Assembly (NCBI RefSeq): GCF_028446585.1
Contig: NZ_JAPFQL010000019.1
Location: 1 to 41,578, forward strand
DNA: 41,578 bases
Source of the DNA: Intrasporangium calvum
GTDB lineage: Bacteria > Actinomycetota > Actinomycetes > Actinomycetales > Dermatophilaceae
Direction: 5' to 3'
Part shown: piece by piece, positions 15,291 to 25,498 of the stretch
Numbering within the stretch: position 1 is the first letter of the stretch
Layout of the letters: every line of letters begins with the position of its first letter
Made by a program: the position numbers and the translations under genes
The notes under the pieces: generated by a model
Told to the model about the DNA's origin: nothing
Seen by the model: the letters and a program-made list of their open reading frames with translations, nothing else
Database searches by the model: none

Positions 15291-18200
15291 TGGACACGGC
15301 ACCACTGAAGAGTCTCGCGACGTGGTCGCGTACTGGACTCATTCGTGAGGTCACTGCACGTATCTCTGGCGTGCTCGCGCCGGGCTCGACGGAGCGGGTC
15401 GAGCAGGCCCGGGCCGTTGCTGCGTTGGAGAGGGCGGTGTCCGCTGCTGGGGGCGGCGACATAGGTCGTGCTGCCGTCGCGGACAAGGTCGCTTACACGT
15501 GGTTCAACCGGATCATCGCGCTGCGCTTCATGGACGCCAACGGCTACACCGGGATCGGCGTGGTCTCGCCGCAGGCCGGCGTTGAGGTCGGCCAGCCGGA
15601 GATCCTCGCCGAGGCCAAGCGCGGCGTCATCGACACCGACGTCGCGAGCCAGAAGACGCGATCGACCGTCGCGGCCCTTCTGGATGGGACCCGGGCCAGT
15701 GGTGACCCGCAGGGCGAGGCGTACGCGCTGCTGCTCGCGGACTACTGCCGCCACTGGAACAAGGCCATGCCGTTCATGTTCGAGCGGGAGGGTGACTACA
15801 CCGAGCTGCTGATCCCGGCGAACCTGCTCGCTGATGACTCGGTCCTCAACCGTTCGGTCAAGGTGCTGACCGAGGGCGTGTGCCGGGACGTCGAGGTCAT
15901 CGGCTGGCTGTACCAGTTCTACATCTCGGAACGCAAGGATGAGGTCTTCGCCGGGTTCAAGAAGAACAAGAAGGCCGGCGCTGCCGATATCCCGGCGGCG
16001 ACGCAGTTGTTCACGCCTCACTGGATCGTGCGCTACCTGGTGGAGAACTCCCTGGGGCGGCTGTGGATGCTCAACCACCCGAAGTCGGGCCTGCTTGAGC
16101 GGATGGACTACTACATCGCCCCGGTCGATGCCGAGACGGACTTCCTCAAGATCAGCAGGCCCGAGGAGCTGACGGTCATCGACCCCGCATGCGGTTCCGG
16201 CCACATGCTCACCTACGCCTTCGACGTGCTGTATGCGATCTACGAGGAGGAGGGCTACGCGCCCTCCGAGATCCCGGGCCTGATCCTGACCCACAACCTC
16301 TACGGCACCGAGATCGACCCGCGTGCCGGGGCGCTCGCCGCGTTCGCGCTCACGATGAAAGCCCGGGCCAAGCAGAAGACCTTCTTCAGCAAGCAGGTTG
16401 AGCCCAACATCTGCGTGATCGAACCGATCACCTTCAGCCCAAACGAGCTCGACCTCCTCGTCACCAAGAATGGCGACAAGCAGGCCGAGGAGGCGTTTTG
16501 GAACCAGTTCGCCGAGGCAGACACGCTCGGCTCCTTGATCCAGCCTGACGCCGAGATCACCGGCCGGCTCGTCCGCCACCTTAAGACTCTCGACGACAAC
16601 GGAGACATACTGCGAGCCGACGCGCTCGACTGGGCGTCTGCTGTCGTCCGACAGGCCGAGTACCTGACCACACGGTATGCCGTCGCTATCGCGAACCCGC
16701 CCTACATGGGAACGCGGAACATGAGTGATCAATTGCGCCAGTTCGCAGAGGAGACTTATGGGAACTACTCCGGCGACCTCTGCACTATGTTCATCAGCCG
16801 GTCGCTCGACCTGGTGGCCCACCAAGGCCTCGCAGCTTTGGTCGTTAGTGAGTCCTGGTTGTTCAACACAACCTACGAGGAGATGCGTCGTGACCTCGTT
16901 CTGCGAGCTCGTCCCGTCGTCACGGCCTGCATCGACAAGTCAGCGTTTGGTGTACGTCTCAACACGGCTGCCTCTGTCTTCGAGCGAGGAGCTCGTCTGG
17001 ACAAGCTGTCGTTCTTCCGCGTTACGCAGGGCGACCTAATCACAGGCGCACTCGGCATGCTTCCGCCGGAAGGTGCGGTGGTCCACGAGGTGGACGTCCA
17101 CCACTTCGATAAGGTTCCCGGTGGGGCGTTCATCTTTGACATGCCAGCACCTTTGCTTGCCCTCTATGACAAGACCAGCACCATAGGTGAGGTATTCGAG
17201 GTCAAGCAGGGGCTTGCAACGGCCGACAACGGACAGTTCGTACGCCTGTGGTGGGAAGTGGGCCACGAGCGGCTGGCATTTGGCTGCGCCAATCGCATCG
17301 AAGCCAGCCAATCGGGCAAGCGTTGGTTTCCTTACAACAAGGGAGGCACTCCAGTCCCTTGGTGGGGGAATCAGGACTACGTCGTGAACTGGGAGAATGA
17401 CGGCAAAGCGATTCGATACTTCGGGACGGATGGTGGAGGTCGTCCACGTTCGGCAGTTCGAAACCCCGACTTCTACTTTCGCTCGTCGGTGACCTGGTCG
17501 AACATCGGTAGTGGTGGGGCGCGCTTCCGATTCACTCCCGCTGGGTTTATTTTCGATGTTGCTGGAATGTCTGCGTTCGCTCCCACGCCGGAGACGCAGC
17601 TTGGTCTATTGGGATACCTGAACTCGACCGTAGTCCGCGCCGGACTCGATGTATTGGCGCCAACCCTCAACTATCAAGTCGGGGACGTCGCCCGGCTCCC
17701 CGTTGTATCTGGTGACGGAGACAACGAGCGGGTTGATCGGTTGGTAGCGCTCTCTCGCGTAACCTGGGCGGAGAGCGAAACCGCCCACGAGTTCAAGGAA
17801 AGCCCGCTCACTGGTCACCGTCAATCCAGCCTAAGCTCGGCTTACTCTACCTTGAATCGGGAACGTTCAAGGCGGCAGGAGGAGCTCGCCCAACTGGAGC
17901 GGGCCAGCAACGAATACTGGGCCAATCGGATCGGCGAGCTGTCCGGCGAGCCAGTTGATGAGAGGTTCAAGCATGTGTCCCGACAGGTCGATGGGCCCAC
18001 TGTTCTTGACGACGTGCAGTCGCTTGTGTCCTATTCCATCGGCTGCATGTTTGGGCGTTACAGCCTGGACGAGCCGGGGCTGATCCTTGGCGACCAGGGC
18101 GCGACTTTGCAGGTCTACCTCGCCAAGGTCCCGTGTCCCACCTTCACGCCGGACACTGACAACGTCATCCCGATCGTCGATGGCGACTGGTTCGAGGACG

Positions 18201-18703
18201 ACATCGCCGAACGGTTCCGGCAGTTTCTGCGCGCCGCCTTCGGCGAACAGCACTTCGAGGAGAACCTGCGGTTCGTCACCGAGTCGCTCGGGGTGAAGAA
18301 CCTGCGCGACTACTTCGTGAAGTCCTTCTACAGGGACCACGTCCAGCGCTACAAGAAGCGACCGATCTACTGGCTGTTCTCGAGCCCCAAGGGCTCGTTC
18401 AACGCGCTCATCTACATGCACCGCTACACGCCATCGACCGTCTCGACGGTGCTCAACGAGTACCTCCGGGAGTTCCAGGCCAAGCTCAAGGCCAGCCTCG
18501 GGCATGCCGAGCGGTCCAACAGCGCGAAGGAAGCCGACCGGCTCCGCAAGATCCTGCTGGAACTGGACGGGTACGAGCACGACGTGCTCTACCCGCTGGC
18601 TTCCCAGAACATCGCCATCGACCTCGATGACGGCGTGAAGGCGAACTATCCCAAGTTCGGCGCCGCACTGAAGAAGATCCCCGGCCTGGAGGCGAGCGAA
18701 TGA
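15287..18703 (+). CDS. pglX: BREX adenine-specific DNA methyltransferase PglX
   Basis: PglX (1138 aa) marks self DNA by N6-adenine methylation at a short non-palindromic site. The AdoMet site is DPACGSGHMLTYAFD near residue 298, and the catalytic motif IV is NPPYMG near residue 470. A region after about residue 560 should hold target recognition. The start is GTG at 15287 or ATG at 15290. The gene overlaps brxC upstream and pglZ downstream. Codon use changes inside the gene: in 50 codons from 17279, 16 end in A or T, but in 40 codons from 18302 only one does. This suggests that the recognition segment has a separate origin. No frameshift or homopolymer switch was seen, so the gene appears active. 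Confidence 0.93.
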   Translation: MMDTAPLKSLATWSRTGLIREVTARISGVLAPGSTERVEQARAVAALERAVSAAGGGDIGRAAVADKVAYTWFNRIIALRFMDANGYTGIGVVSPQAGVEVGQPEILAEAKRGVIDTDVASQKTRSTVAALLDGTRASGDPQGEAYALLLADYCRHWNKAMPFMFEREGDYTELLIPANLLADDSVLNRSVKVLTEGVCRDVEVIGWLYQFYISERKDEVFAGFKKNKKAGAADIPAATQLFTPHWIVRYLVENSLGRLWMLNHPKSGLLERMDYYIAPVDAETDFLKISRPEELTVIDPACGSGHMLTYAFDVLYAIYEEEGYAPSEIPGLILTHNLYGTEIDPRAGALAAFALTMKARAKQKTFFSKQVEPNICVIEPITFSPNELDLLVTKNGDKQAEEAFWNQFAEADTLGSLIQPDAEITGRLVRHLKTLDDNGDILRADALDWASAVVRQAEYLTTRYAVAIANPPYMGTRNMSDQLRQFAEETYGNYSGDLCTMFISRSLDLVAHQGLAALVVSESWLFNTTYEEMRRDLVLRARPVVTACIDKSAFGVRLNTAASVFERGARLDKLSFFRVTQGDLITGALGMLPPEGAVVHEVDVHHFDKVPGGAFIFDMPAPLLALYDKTSTIGEVFEVKQGLATADNGQFVRLWWEVGHERLAFGCANRIEASQSGKRWFPYNKGGTPVPWWGNQDYVVNWENDGKAIRYFGTDGGGRPRSAVRNPDFYFRSSVTWSNIGSGGARFRFTPAGFIFDVAGMSAFAPTPETQLGLLGYLNSTVVRAGLDVLAPTLNYQVGDVARLPVVSGDGDNERVDRLVALSRVTWAESETAHEFKESPLTGHRQSSLSSAYSTLNRERSRRQEELAQLERASNEYWANRIGELSGEPVDERFKHVSRQVDGPTVLDDVQSLVSYSIGCMFGRYSLDEPGLILGDQGATLQVYLAKVPCPTFTPDTDNVIPIVDGDWFEDDIAERFRQFLRAAFGEQHFEENLRFVTESLGVKNLRDYFVKSFYRDHVQRYKKRPIYWLFSSPKGSFNALIYMHRYTPSTVSTVLNEYLREFQAKLKASLGHAERSNSAKEADRLRKILLELDGYEHDVLYPLASQNIAIDLDDGVKANYPKFGAALKKIPGLEASE

Positions 18704-21198
18704 CCCAAGCCGCCACCGTCAGGCCGCACCTGGAGCGCCGATTCAACGACCACAGGGTCGTGTTCTGGCACGACCCCGAAGGTCAGTACACCTCGGACCT
18801 CGACAGCCTCGACCTACCCGGTGTCACGATGCTGCGGGTCGCCAACGATGAGTACGCCATCAAGTACCGGCTGCTCCACGACCAACCTGATGGCAAGTTT
18901 CTCGTTTACCGGTCGGGACAGGTTCCGACCGGAGTTGGCAACTGGCTGCTCGACTTGGAGCTGGCCTATGGTGTGTTCACTGCCGACCGCAGTTCGCTTG
19001 TCACCCAGGATCTCGGGCTGAGCTCGGAGGGCATCGACGCGGTGGTTCAAGAGCACGATAAGTTCTTCGGTGCCAGTAAGCGCGTTGAGAGCCTCAAGGC
19101 CCTGCTCTCCCCGGATGATGATACGGCTCGGCTTCGCGCCAAGATGTCTGCGGTGGTGCTCGGCCAAAAGGAGCACAGCCTGCTGGAGCTCACGCGCACC
19201 CTGCTGTCCGAGAACGCCAAGGGCCAGCACCTCAAGTACGACGCTCTTGTCGACCTCGGACTCGGTGACTTCTATTGGCGCGGCGTGGCCTCGATCTACG
19301 GCTACGAGTCCGCCGCACCGAGCATGGACGACTTCATCCTCTGGACCTTCAGCAAGGCGATCGACGGCTTCACCTCCGATCGACCCGGGGGGCTCCAGAA
19401 CATCCAGCTCGACTTCGCCAGCCTGCGCAACGACCGCCGCAGCCAGAACGCCATGTCTGCGCTGGCCAAGCGCGCATCGGCCGACCTCGACTACCAGGCG
19501 AGCATCGAGGACGCGACCTTCCGCGACCTCGTCGGCCTCGACCTGTTCGAGGAAACCGACCAGAAGATCATTGCTGATCTCGCCCGCGCGGTCACCGAGC
19601 AGACCGTCACAGCACGAGAAGTCGCCGAGGTGGTTCGCGCGCGTCAGAGCAGTGTCTGGATCGACGGCTACCGCGAGCTCTACGCGGCCATCGGCGCCGG
19701 CGCAGACCTGCTCGCGGCACTCAACGCCGTGGATTACACGATGGCCTCGCTCGATGAGGGGCTGAAGCGGTATCAGACCGACTGGTTCCGTATCGACCAG
19801 CTCTATCGTCAGTTCACCTACGCCCGCCGTGCGTTCGAGGGGCCCCACCCGCTCGAGCCCCTTCGTGTCCAGGTCGAGAAGCGTTACACCAACAAGTTCG
19901 TGTACGAGCTCGGCACGACATTCCAGGCCCAGGTCGAGGGCCTCGACCGATGGCGGTCGAACGTCCTCCGCTCCCAGCGAAGCTTTTATCGGGACCACGT
20001 CGAACGACTGGTCCGAGACGGCAAGAAGGCCGTGGTCATCGTTTCCGACGCGCTTCGCTACGAGGTGGCCGAGGAGCTGGGTTCTCGTATCAGGCAAGAA
20101 GACCGGTTCGATGCGGAGCTCGAGGCAGTCCTGGGTGTCCTTCCCAGCTACACGCAACTTGGTATGGCTGCGCTCCTGCCACATCGCACCCTGATGCACT
20201 CCGCCGACGCAAAGACCGTCCTCGCCGATGGGCAGCCGACCAACGGCACGGCATACCGGAAGAAGATCCTCGAGAACGTGGGAGGGACGGCGATCCAGGC
20301 GGAGGACTTCAAGGCACTCAGCCCGGACGAGCGCCGTGACCTCTTCCGGGACCACAGAGTTCTCTACATTTACCACGACGTAATCGACGCCACCGGGGAC
20401 AAGCCCGGCACCGAACGTCGCGTGTTCGAGGCTGCGGAGCAGGCACTCGGCGAGCTGGTCGACCTGGTGAAGAAGGCCGCCAACGCCAACGCCACCAACA
20501 TCTTCGTGACGGCCGACCATGGCTTCCTGTTCCAGGACGAAGCGTTGCCCGAGCAGTTCTTCCTGTCCGAGTCCCCCCAGGGCGACAGCGTCCTCGTCAA
20601 GAACAAGCGCTACGTGCTCGGTCACGGCCTGAAGGTGGACTTCGCCTTCACGACCTTCAGCGGGGTCCAGCTGCAGCTCGACAGCGACATCGAGGTGCAG
20701 ATCCCCAAGTCGATCCACCGGCTGCGGCTCGCCGGCGGAGGCACGCGCTTCGTCCACGGCGGAGCGACGCTGCAGGAGGTGGTCGTACCCGTGCTGACGA
20801 TCAACAAGAAGCGCAAGAGCGACACCCGTCGGGTCAACGTCAAGGTCCTGCCCGACACCGACAAGATCACCACCGGCCAACTCGTCGTGAGGCTCTATCA
20901 GTCCGAGCCCGTCAGCGACAAGGTCCAGGCCCGCGTGCTGCGAGCCGGTCTCTACGTCGGCAAGACGCTGATCTCCAATGACCCTCCGCCCCAGCTGACG
21001 TTCGACTCGAACTCCACCGATCAACGGGACCGGTACCAGAGCGTCCAGCTGCTCCTGAACAAGGACGCCAACGACCACAACAACCGAGCCGTCGAGTTCC
21101 GGCTCGAGGAGCGCATCCCCAACACGAACCAGTGGCGCGTCTACGAGAAGGCGATCTACACGTTGAAGCGCTCCTTCACCTCGGACTTCGACTTCTAA
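18700..21198 (+). CDS. pglZ: BREX phosphatase-superfamily protein PglZ (type A)
   Basis: The 832-residue protein matches PglZ, the signature BREX component of the alkaline phosphatase superfamily. The metal-binding motifs are VVIVSDALRYEVAEEL near residue 445 and TADHGFLF near residue 604. The N-terminal part, including VVFWHDPEGQY, is typical of the type A group found in type 1 BREX. It starts in an ATGA overlap with pglX, and brxL begins 10 bp after its stop. In studied systems PglZ is needed for both modification and defence. A very long open frame on the opposite strand is a shadow of high GC content. Confidence 0.93.
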   Translation: MTQAATVRPHLERRFNDHRVVFWHDPEGQYTSDLDSLDLPGVTMLRVANDEYAIKYRLLHDQPDGKFLVYRSGQVPTGVGNWLLDLELAYGVFTADRSSLVTQDLGLSSEGIDAVVQEHDKFFGASKRVESLKALLSPDDDTARLRAKMSAVVLGQKEHSLLELTRTLLSENAKGQHLKYDALVDLGLGDFYWRGVASIYGYESAAPSMDDFILWTFSKAIDGFTSDRPGGLQNIQLDFASLRNDRRSQNAMSALAKRASADLDYQASIEDATFRDLVGLDLFEETDQKIIADLARAVTEQTVTAREVAEVVRARQSSVWIDGYRELYAAIGAGADLLAALNAVDYTMASLDEGLKRYQTDWFRIDQLYRQFTYARRAFEGPHPLEPLRVQVEKRYTNKFVYELGTTFQAQVEGLDRWRSNVLRSQRSFYRDHVERLVRDGKKAVVIVSDALRYEVAEELGSRIRQEDRFDAELEAVLGVLPSYTQLGMAALLPHRTLMHSADAKTVLADGQPTNGTAYRKKILENVGGTAIQAEDFKALSPDERRDLFRDHRVLYIYHDVIDATGDKPGTERRVFEAAEQALGELVDLVKKAANANATNIFVTADHGFLFQDEALPEQFFLSESPQGDSVLVKNKRYVLGHGLKVDFAFTTFSGVQLQLDSDIEVQIPKSIHRLRLAGGGTRFVHGGATLQEVVVPVLTINKKRKSDTRRVNVKVLPDTDKITTGQLVVRLYQSEPVSDKVQARVLRAGLYVGKTLISNDPPPQLTFDSNSTDQRDRYQSVQLLLNKDANDHNNRAVEFRLEERIPNTNQWRVYEKAIYTLKRSFTSDFDF

Positions 21199-21208
21199 GG
21201 CGGCATGC

Positions 21209-23380
21209 ATGGCTGAGGACACCGACCTCCACGCGAACGAGCAAGGCCTTGACGAAGGGGTGGCTGCGGACCCCTCGCCCGACCAAGCCCCCGAGCAGAC
21301 ACCGCTGGACAAGAAGATCAACCAGTACTTCGCAGGGGTCGTCGTCCGCAAGGACTTGGTCAAGGCTGTCAAGGGCAACGCGATCGTTCCGACCTACGTC
21401 CTCGAGTACCTGCTTGGCCAGTACGCCGCCTCAGACAACGAGGCCACCATCCGGGCCGGCATCGACGCTGTCCGGAAGATCCTCGCCGACCACTACGTCC
21501 ACCGGAACCAGTCGGAGCTGGTGAAGTCGACGATCAGGGAAAGGGGGCGGTACAAGATCATCGACAAAGTCACCGTGTCCTTGAACGACAAGGACGACCG
21601 ATACGAGGCGGAGTTCTCCAACCTCGGCATCCGAGGTGTCATCGTCGAATCCTCCACCGTGAACGCCCACCCCAAGCTCCTGGTCGGCGGGGTGTGGTGC
21701 ATCTGCGACATCGACTACTTCCACTTCGACGATGCCCGTGTCGTGCCGTGGCAGCTCGGCTCGCTCAAGCCGATCCAGCTGTCCCACTTCGACTTCGACT
21801 CCTACACAACATCGCGACGCGAGTTCTCGACCGAGGAGTGGATCGACCTGCTGATCCAGTCCATCGGCTTCAACCCCCAACTCTTCGGTCGTCGTGCCAA
21901 GCTCATCCAGCTGGTTCGCCTGATCCCGTTCGTGGAGCGCAACTACAATCTGGTCGAGCTCGGCCCGAAGGGGACCGGCAAGTCGCACATCTTCTCGGAG
22001 TTCTCACCCCACGGCATGTTGATCTCCGGTGGCGAGGTCACCGTCCCCAAGCTCTTCGTCAACAACTCCAACGGCCGCATCGGTCTCGTGGGCTACTGGG
22101 ATGTGGTCGCCTTCGACGAGTTCGCGGGCAAGAAGAAGCGCACTGACAAGGCACTGGTCGACATCATGAAGAACTACATGGCGAACAAGTCGTTCAGCCG
22201 TGGTATCGAGACGCTAGGGGCTGAGGCGTCCATGGTGTTCGTGGGCAACACCTCTCACAACGTGCCCTACATGCTCAAGCACTCCGATTTGTTCGACGAG
22301 CTCCCCGAGAGCTACCACGACGCTGCTTACCTTGACCGTCTGCACTTCTACATTCCCGGATGGGAAGTCGACACGATCCGCGGGGAGATGTTCTCTGAGG
22401 GCTACGGCTTCGTCGTGGACTACATCGCAGAAGTACTCAAGTCGATGCGGAACGCTGACTACTCGGATCGCTACCAGCAGCACTTCACGCTCGGCTCGGA
22501 CATCTCCACACGAGATCGGGACGGGATACACAAGACCTTCTCGGGCCTGATGAAGATCCTGTACCCGCACGGTGAGGCAACGAAGGATGAGATCGGGGAG
22601 ATCCTGCGGTTCGCTATCGAGGGACGCAAGCGCGTCAAAGACCAGATCCTGCGCATCGACTCCACGATGACCGAAGTCAAGTTCGGGTACCGCGACGAGG
22701 CCGGTGAATGGCACACGGTCACGACCTTGGAGGAGGACGAGTACCCGGCGTATTACCACCATCGGCGGGTGGTTGACGGTGCAGGCGAAGAGTCGTCTGC
22801 GCGTGCTGACGCAGGAGACACGGACACTCCGGCCCTGCCAGCGCAGGAGGCCGCCCAGCCAGCGCCGCTCTTCGAGGGCCACCGAGACTTCCAGGAGAAC
22901 CAGCGCGGTGTTTCGTACGAGACCTTGATCCTGCCGTACCTTCGCGGCGCGACCGAGATCACCATCGTCGACCCGTACATCCGCCAGTTCCACCAGGCGC
23001 GGAACCTCATGGAGTTGATCGAGCTCATCGCCTTGTCCAAGGACCCTGCCGAAGAGGTGAAGGTCTTCTTGGTGACAAGTGAGAACACGGACGGACCCGA
23101 AAAGCTCCAGAAGCAGATGGAGTTCCTGCTCCGCGTGAAGCAGGCCGCTGCAGTCGCCGGGATCACCCTCGACGTAAAGTTCGACGCCACCATCCACGAC
23201 CGCTCGATCGTCACCAACTCGGGCTGGCGTATCAACCTCGGCCGCGGTCTGGACATCTTCCAGTTCGTCAGCACCGACGCCTTCGACCTCGCAGGGAAGC
23301 TCCAGCAATACCGCCAGGTGAAGTCGTTCAGCGTGGCCTACATCAACGAGGGTAAGAGCCGTAATGGCTCGCGGGAGTAG
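21209..23380 (+). CDS. brxL: BREX Lon-like AAA+ protein BrxL with C-terminal MIT_C-like domain
   Basis: BrxL (723 aa) is the Lon-related AAA+ factor of type 1 BREX, needed for phage exclusion. The ATPase core has Walker A GPKGTGKSH near residue 252 and Walker B VVAFDEFAG near 300. From about residue 556 the protein carries a different module: DPYIRQFHQARNL, then HDRSIVTNSGWRINLGRGLD. These match the phospholipase D-like MIT_C fold known from eukaryotic MITD1, where it binds membranes. The Pro/Ala/Asp-rich linker at about residues 525-555 separates the two. Start ATG 21209 is the first in frame. The fusion may connect BREX to membranes or serve as a nucleic-acid-binding tail; neither is shown here. 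Confidence 0.9.
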   Translation: MAEDTDLHANEQGLDEGVAADPSPDQAPEQTPLDKKINQYFAGVVVRKDLVKAVKGNAIVPTYVLEYLLGQYAASDNEATIRAGIDAVRKILADHYVHRNQSELVKSTIRERGRYKIIDKVTVSLNDKDDRYEAEFSNLGIRGVIVESSTVNAHPKLLVGGVWCICDIDYFHFDDARVVPWQLGSLKPIQLSHFDFDSYTTSRREFSTEEWIDLLIQSIGFNPQLFGRRAKLIQLVRLIPFVERNYNLVELGPKGTGKSHIFSEFSPHGMLISGGEVTVPKLFVNNSNGRIGLVGYWDVVAFDEFAGKKKRTDKALVDIMKNYMANKSFSRGIETLGAEASMVFVGNTSHNVPYMLKHSDLFDELPESYHDAAYLDRLHFYIPGWEVDTIRGEMFSEGYGFVVDYIAEVLKSMRNADYSDRYQQHFTLGSDISTRDRDGIHKTFSGLMKILYPHGEATKDEIGEILRFAIEGRKRVKDQILRIDSTMTEVKFGYRDEAGEWHTVTTLEEDEYPAYYHHRRVVDGAGEESSARADAGDTDTPALPAQEAAQPAPLFEGHRDFQENQRGVSYETLILPYLRGATEITIVDPYIRQFHQARNLMELIELIALSKDPAEEVKVFLVTSENTDGPEKLQKQMEFLLRVKQAAAVAGITLDVKFDATIHDRSIVTNSGWRINLGRGLDIFQFVSTDAFDLAGKLQQYRQVKSFSVAYINEGKSRNGSRE

Positions 23381-23428
23381 CGCGGCGAGACTGTCGGTGG
23401 CCGGTCGAGCCCCACGAGACCTCCGCCG

Positions 23429-25498
23429 ATGAGCCCCCGAACGTCGCGCCACGACTGGTGCCCATCCGCGAAGGGTCAGCTCTTCGGCCCCGAAACGCAG
23501 GGCGAAGACCCCCTTCCCATGCATGCGAAGGCCGTCGCGGCGTGCCGAGCGGCTCTGACAGATGCTCACCGCGCATCGCTGGATGCGGTGGTTGCCGATG
23601 AGACCGCTCGGCAGTTCGTCGAGGTGCTGAGGGCTGTGGAAGTAGTCGACGCGCCGCCGAGTGCTCGCCCGATGCGCGTCGTCCTCATGGGGCGGACCAT
23701 GGCTGGGAAGAGCACACTGCTCGCCGCGCTCACCCGCGGGGCATCGGATCGCATAGGTGTGGGCGCCCAGCGCACCTCCCGCGACGTGTGCGCCGCTTCG
23801 GCTAACGACATGCCCGAGGTCGAGATCGTCGATACCCCGGGTGTGGGTGCGAAGGACGGAGCGGAGGACGTCGCCTTAGCGATGGCCGAAGTGCCTGGAG
23901 CGGATCTCATCCTGTGGGTCGCGAGCAACGACTCCTTTCAGGAGGAGACGGCGCAATCGCTGCGGGCGGTGGCCTACCAGGGAAAGCCAGTTGTGGTCGC
24001 GTTGAACTGTCGGGCTCAACTCGTCGACGATCTCGATCGCGAGGATTTCCTGGAGGACCCTGACGCAGTGTTCGAGCAGCACGAAGGTCACTTCAGGACG
24101 ATCCGCTCCCACCTCTCCTCTCAAGGCGTTAGCCCCGTTGCCGAGGTGATGTTGCACGCCGAGGCTGCGCGGCAGGCGCGGACCGACGCCATCGCCGGCT
24201 CGGCGCTGAGGCAGGCGAGCCGAGTTGATGCGCTGCTTGGTGTCTTGCAAGGAGAGTTCCGCGAGCGACGGAGGGCCCGACGGGTCCTGCGCGAGGCCGA
24301 CGAGGTACGCACTCAAGCAGAGACCGTCGGGAATGCAATTGCCCTCGTCGAGCAGCGGGTTCGAGAAACCGTGCACGTGGGCCGAGGGATGCGCGAGGAC
24401 CAAGAACGTCGGACTGCCCGCTTGGTCGAGGCGTGCAGACAATCGTTGGAAGACGACGTCGTCCGCGCCGTGGGTGGGCGGCAGGGGTGGCACCAGACGG
24501 TCACGGACTTCGGCCCGCAGGTTGCCAACGAGTGGGAGACGGAGCAGGTGGGCCTTGTCGCTGAGCTCGACAAGGCATTGGAGGAGCGACTCACCCAACT
24601 CGAGCGCGCCGTCAATGACGAATGCGCGGGCGCGCAGCGGGAGTGGGCATCGGCAGTCCTCCCGGACCTCAAGGTCGAGGGGATCCACGATTTCAGAGGC
24701 CTCTGGAAGCGTCAGGCAGCCGGGCTGGCAGTGGGTATGGGTGGAGCAGTCGCAGCGGCCTGGATCGGCTTCTCCGTGGGAGGGCCGGCGGGGGCAGTCG
24801 TCGGAGCCACCGCTTCACTGCTCATCACGCCTCTTCGCAAGAAGGTCCAGTCGATATTCACGAGCAAAGCGAAGATCCTTGAGGCAAACCGCGAGCTGCT
24901 CCGGACCCAGATCACGGAGATTCTGGGCGACCTCGAACGGCAGACCCTTGGCGTGGTCGCCGAGGCCATCGATCGCGTCAGGCATGACCTGGCTGCAGGA
25001 TTCGCGCGGCAGGCTACTTCGGAGGCCGCTGCCCTCCAGGTCGCCGATGCCCTGGCAGCGCAGGCTCTTGTTATCGCCACGGCAGTCTCGGCACTGGACC
25101 GTGAGACCGTTGGCTGTCTCTTGCTGTCGGATGGACGACCCCGCCTCGCGGCCTCCGTACGCCGGGTGACCCGTCTCCCAGGCGTTTGCATGGCCGTCCA
25201 GGTGACGGAGGAAGCGCTGGCCGAGGCCTGGCTCTTTCCGCCCTCGTCACCCGAGCTGCTGTCCTTTGGCCGTGCCCCTTCCACCGGGCCGTCGGGCGCT
25301 TACGCAGGGCCATACGTCCTGGGCCTTACCGAGCGGGTTCCCAAGGCCATCTGCCGCCGTCACCAGGACACCGTGGTCGTGACCGACGCTCAAGTACCGG
25401 ATCAGGTGCTTGCTGCATGGTCCGCCACGTTGTCAGACCACCTCGGCACTCAGATCGGGATCTTGGACCCGAGCGCGAAAGGAAGCGCCTCAGCATGA
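23429..25498 (+). CDS. Dynamin-like GTPase (first of a pair)
   Basis: This 689-residue protein has a dynamin-type GTPase domain: G1 GRTMAGKST near residue 88, a threonine-containing switch region QRTSRD, and G3 DTPGVG near 134. The G4 position reads ALNCRAQ rather than NKxD, so base recognition may differ. A long helical, coiled-coil-prone stalk follows. At residues 430-470 there is a Gly/Ala-rich hydrophobic hairpin (AVAAAWIGFSVGGPAG), probably a membrane-inserting paddle. The gene starts 48 bp after brxL and overlaps the second GTPase by 4 bp. The start could also be ATG 23519; neither site has a strong ribosome-binding site. The pair resembles Eleos (LeoBC/LeoA) antiphage GTPases in order and size, from memory. 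Confidence 0.8.
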   Translation: MSPRTSRHDWCPSAKGQLFGPETQGEDPLPMHAKAVAACRAALTDAHRASLDAVVADETARQFVEVLRAVEVVDAPPSARPMRVVLMGRTMAGKSTLLAALTRGASDRIGVGAQRTSRDVCAASANDMPEVEIVDTPGVGAKDGAEDVALAMAEVPGADLILWVASNDSFQEETAQSLRAVAYQGKPVVVALNCRAQLVDDLDREDFLEDPDAVFEQHEGHFRTIRSHLSSQGVSPVAEVMLHAEAARQARTDAIAGSALRQASRVDALLGVLQGEFRERRRARRVLREADEVRTQAETVGNAIALVEQRVRETVHVGRGMREDQERRTARLVEACRQSLEDDVVRAVGGRQGWHQTVTDFGPQVANEWETEQVGLVAELDKALEERLTQLERAVNDECAGAQREWASAVLPDLKVEGIHDFRGLWKRQAAGLAVGMGGAVAAAWIGFSVGGPAGAVVGATASLLITPLRKKVQSIFTSKAKILEANRELLRTQITEILGDLERQTLGVVAEAIDRVRHDLAAGFARQATSEAAALQVADALAAQALVIATAVSALDRETVGCLLLSDGRPRLAASVRRVTRLPGVCMAVQVTEEALAEAWLFPPSSPELLSFGRAPSTGPSGAYAGPYVLGLTERVPKAICRRHQDTVVVTDAQVPDQVLAAWSATLSDHLGTQIGILDPSAKGSASA

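Noticed and set aside
18814-21378. 854-codon minus-strand frame opposite pglZ
   Set aside because: Shadow frame caused by high GC; pglZ on the other strand has clear motifs and operon overlaps.
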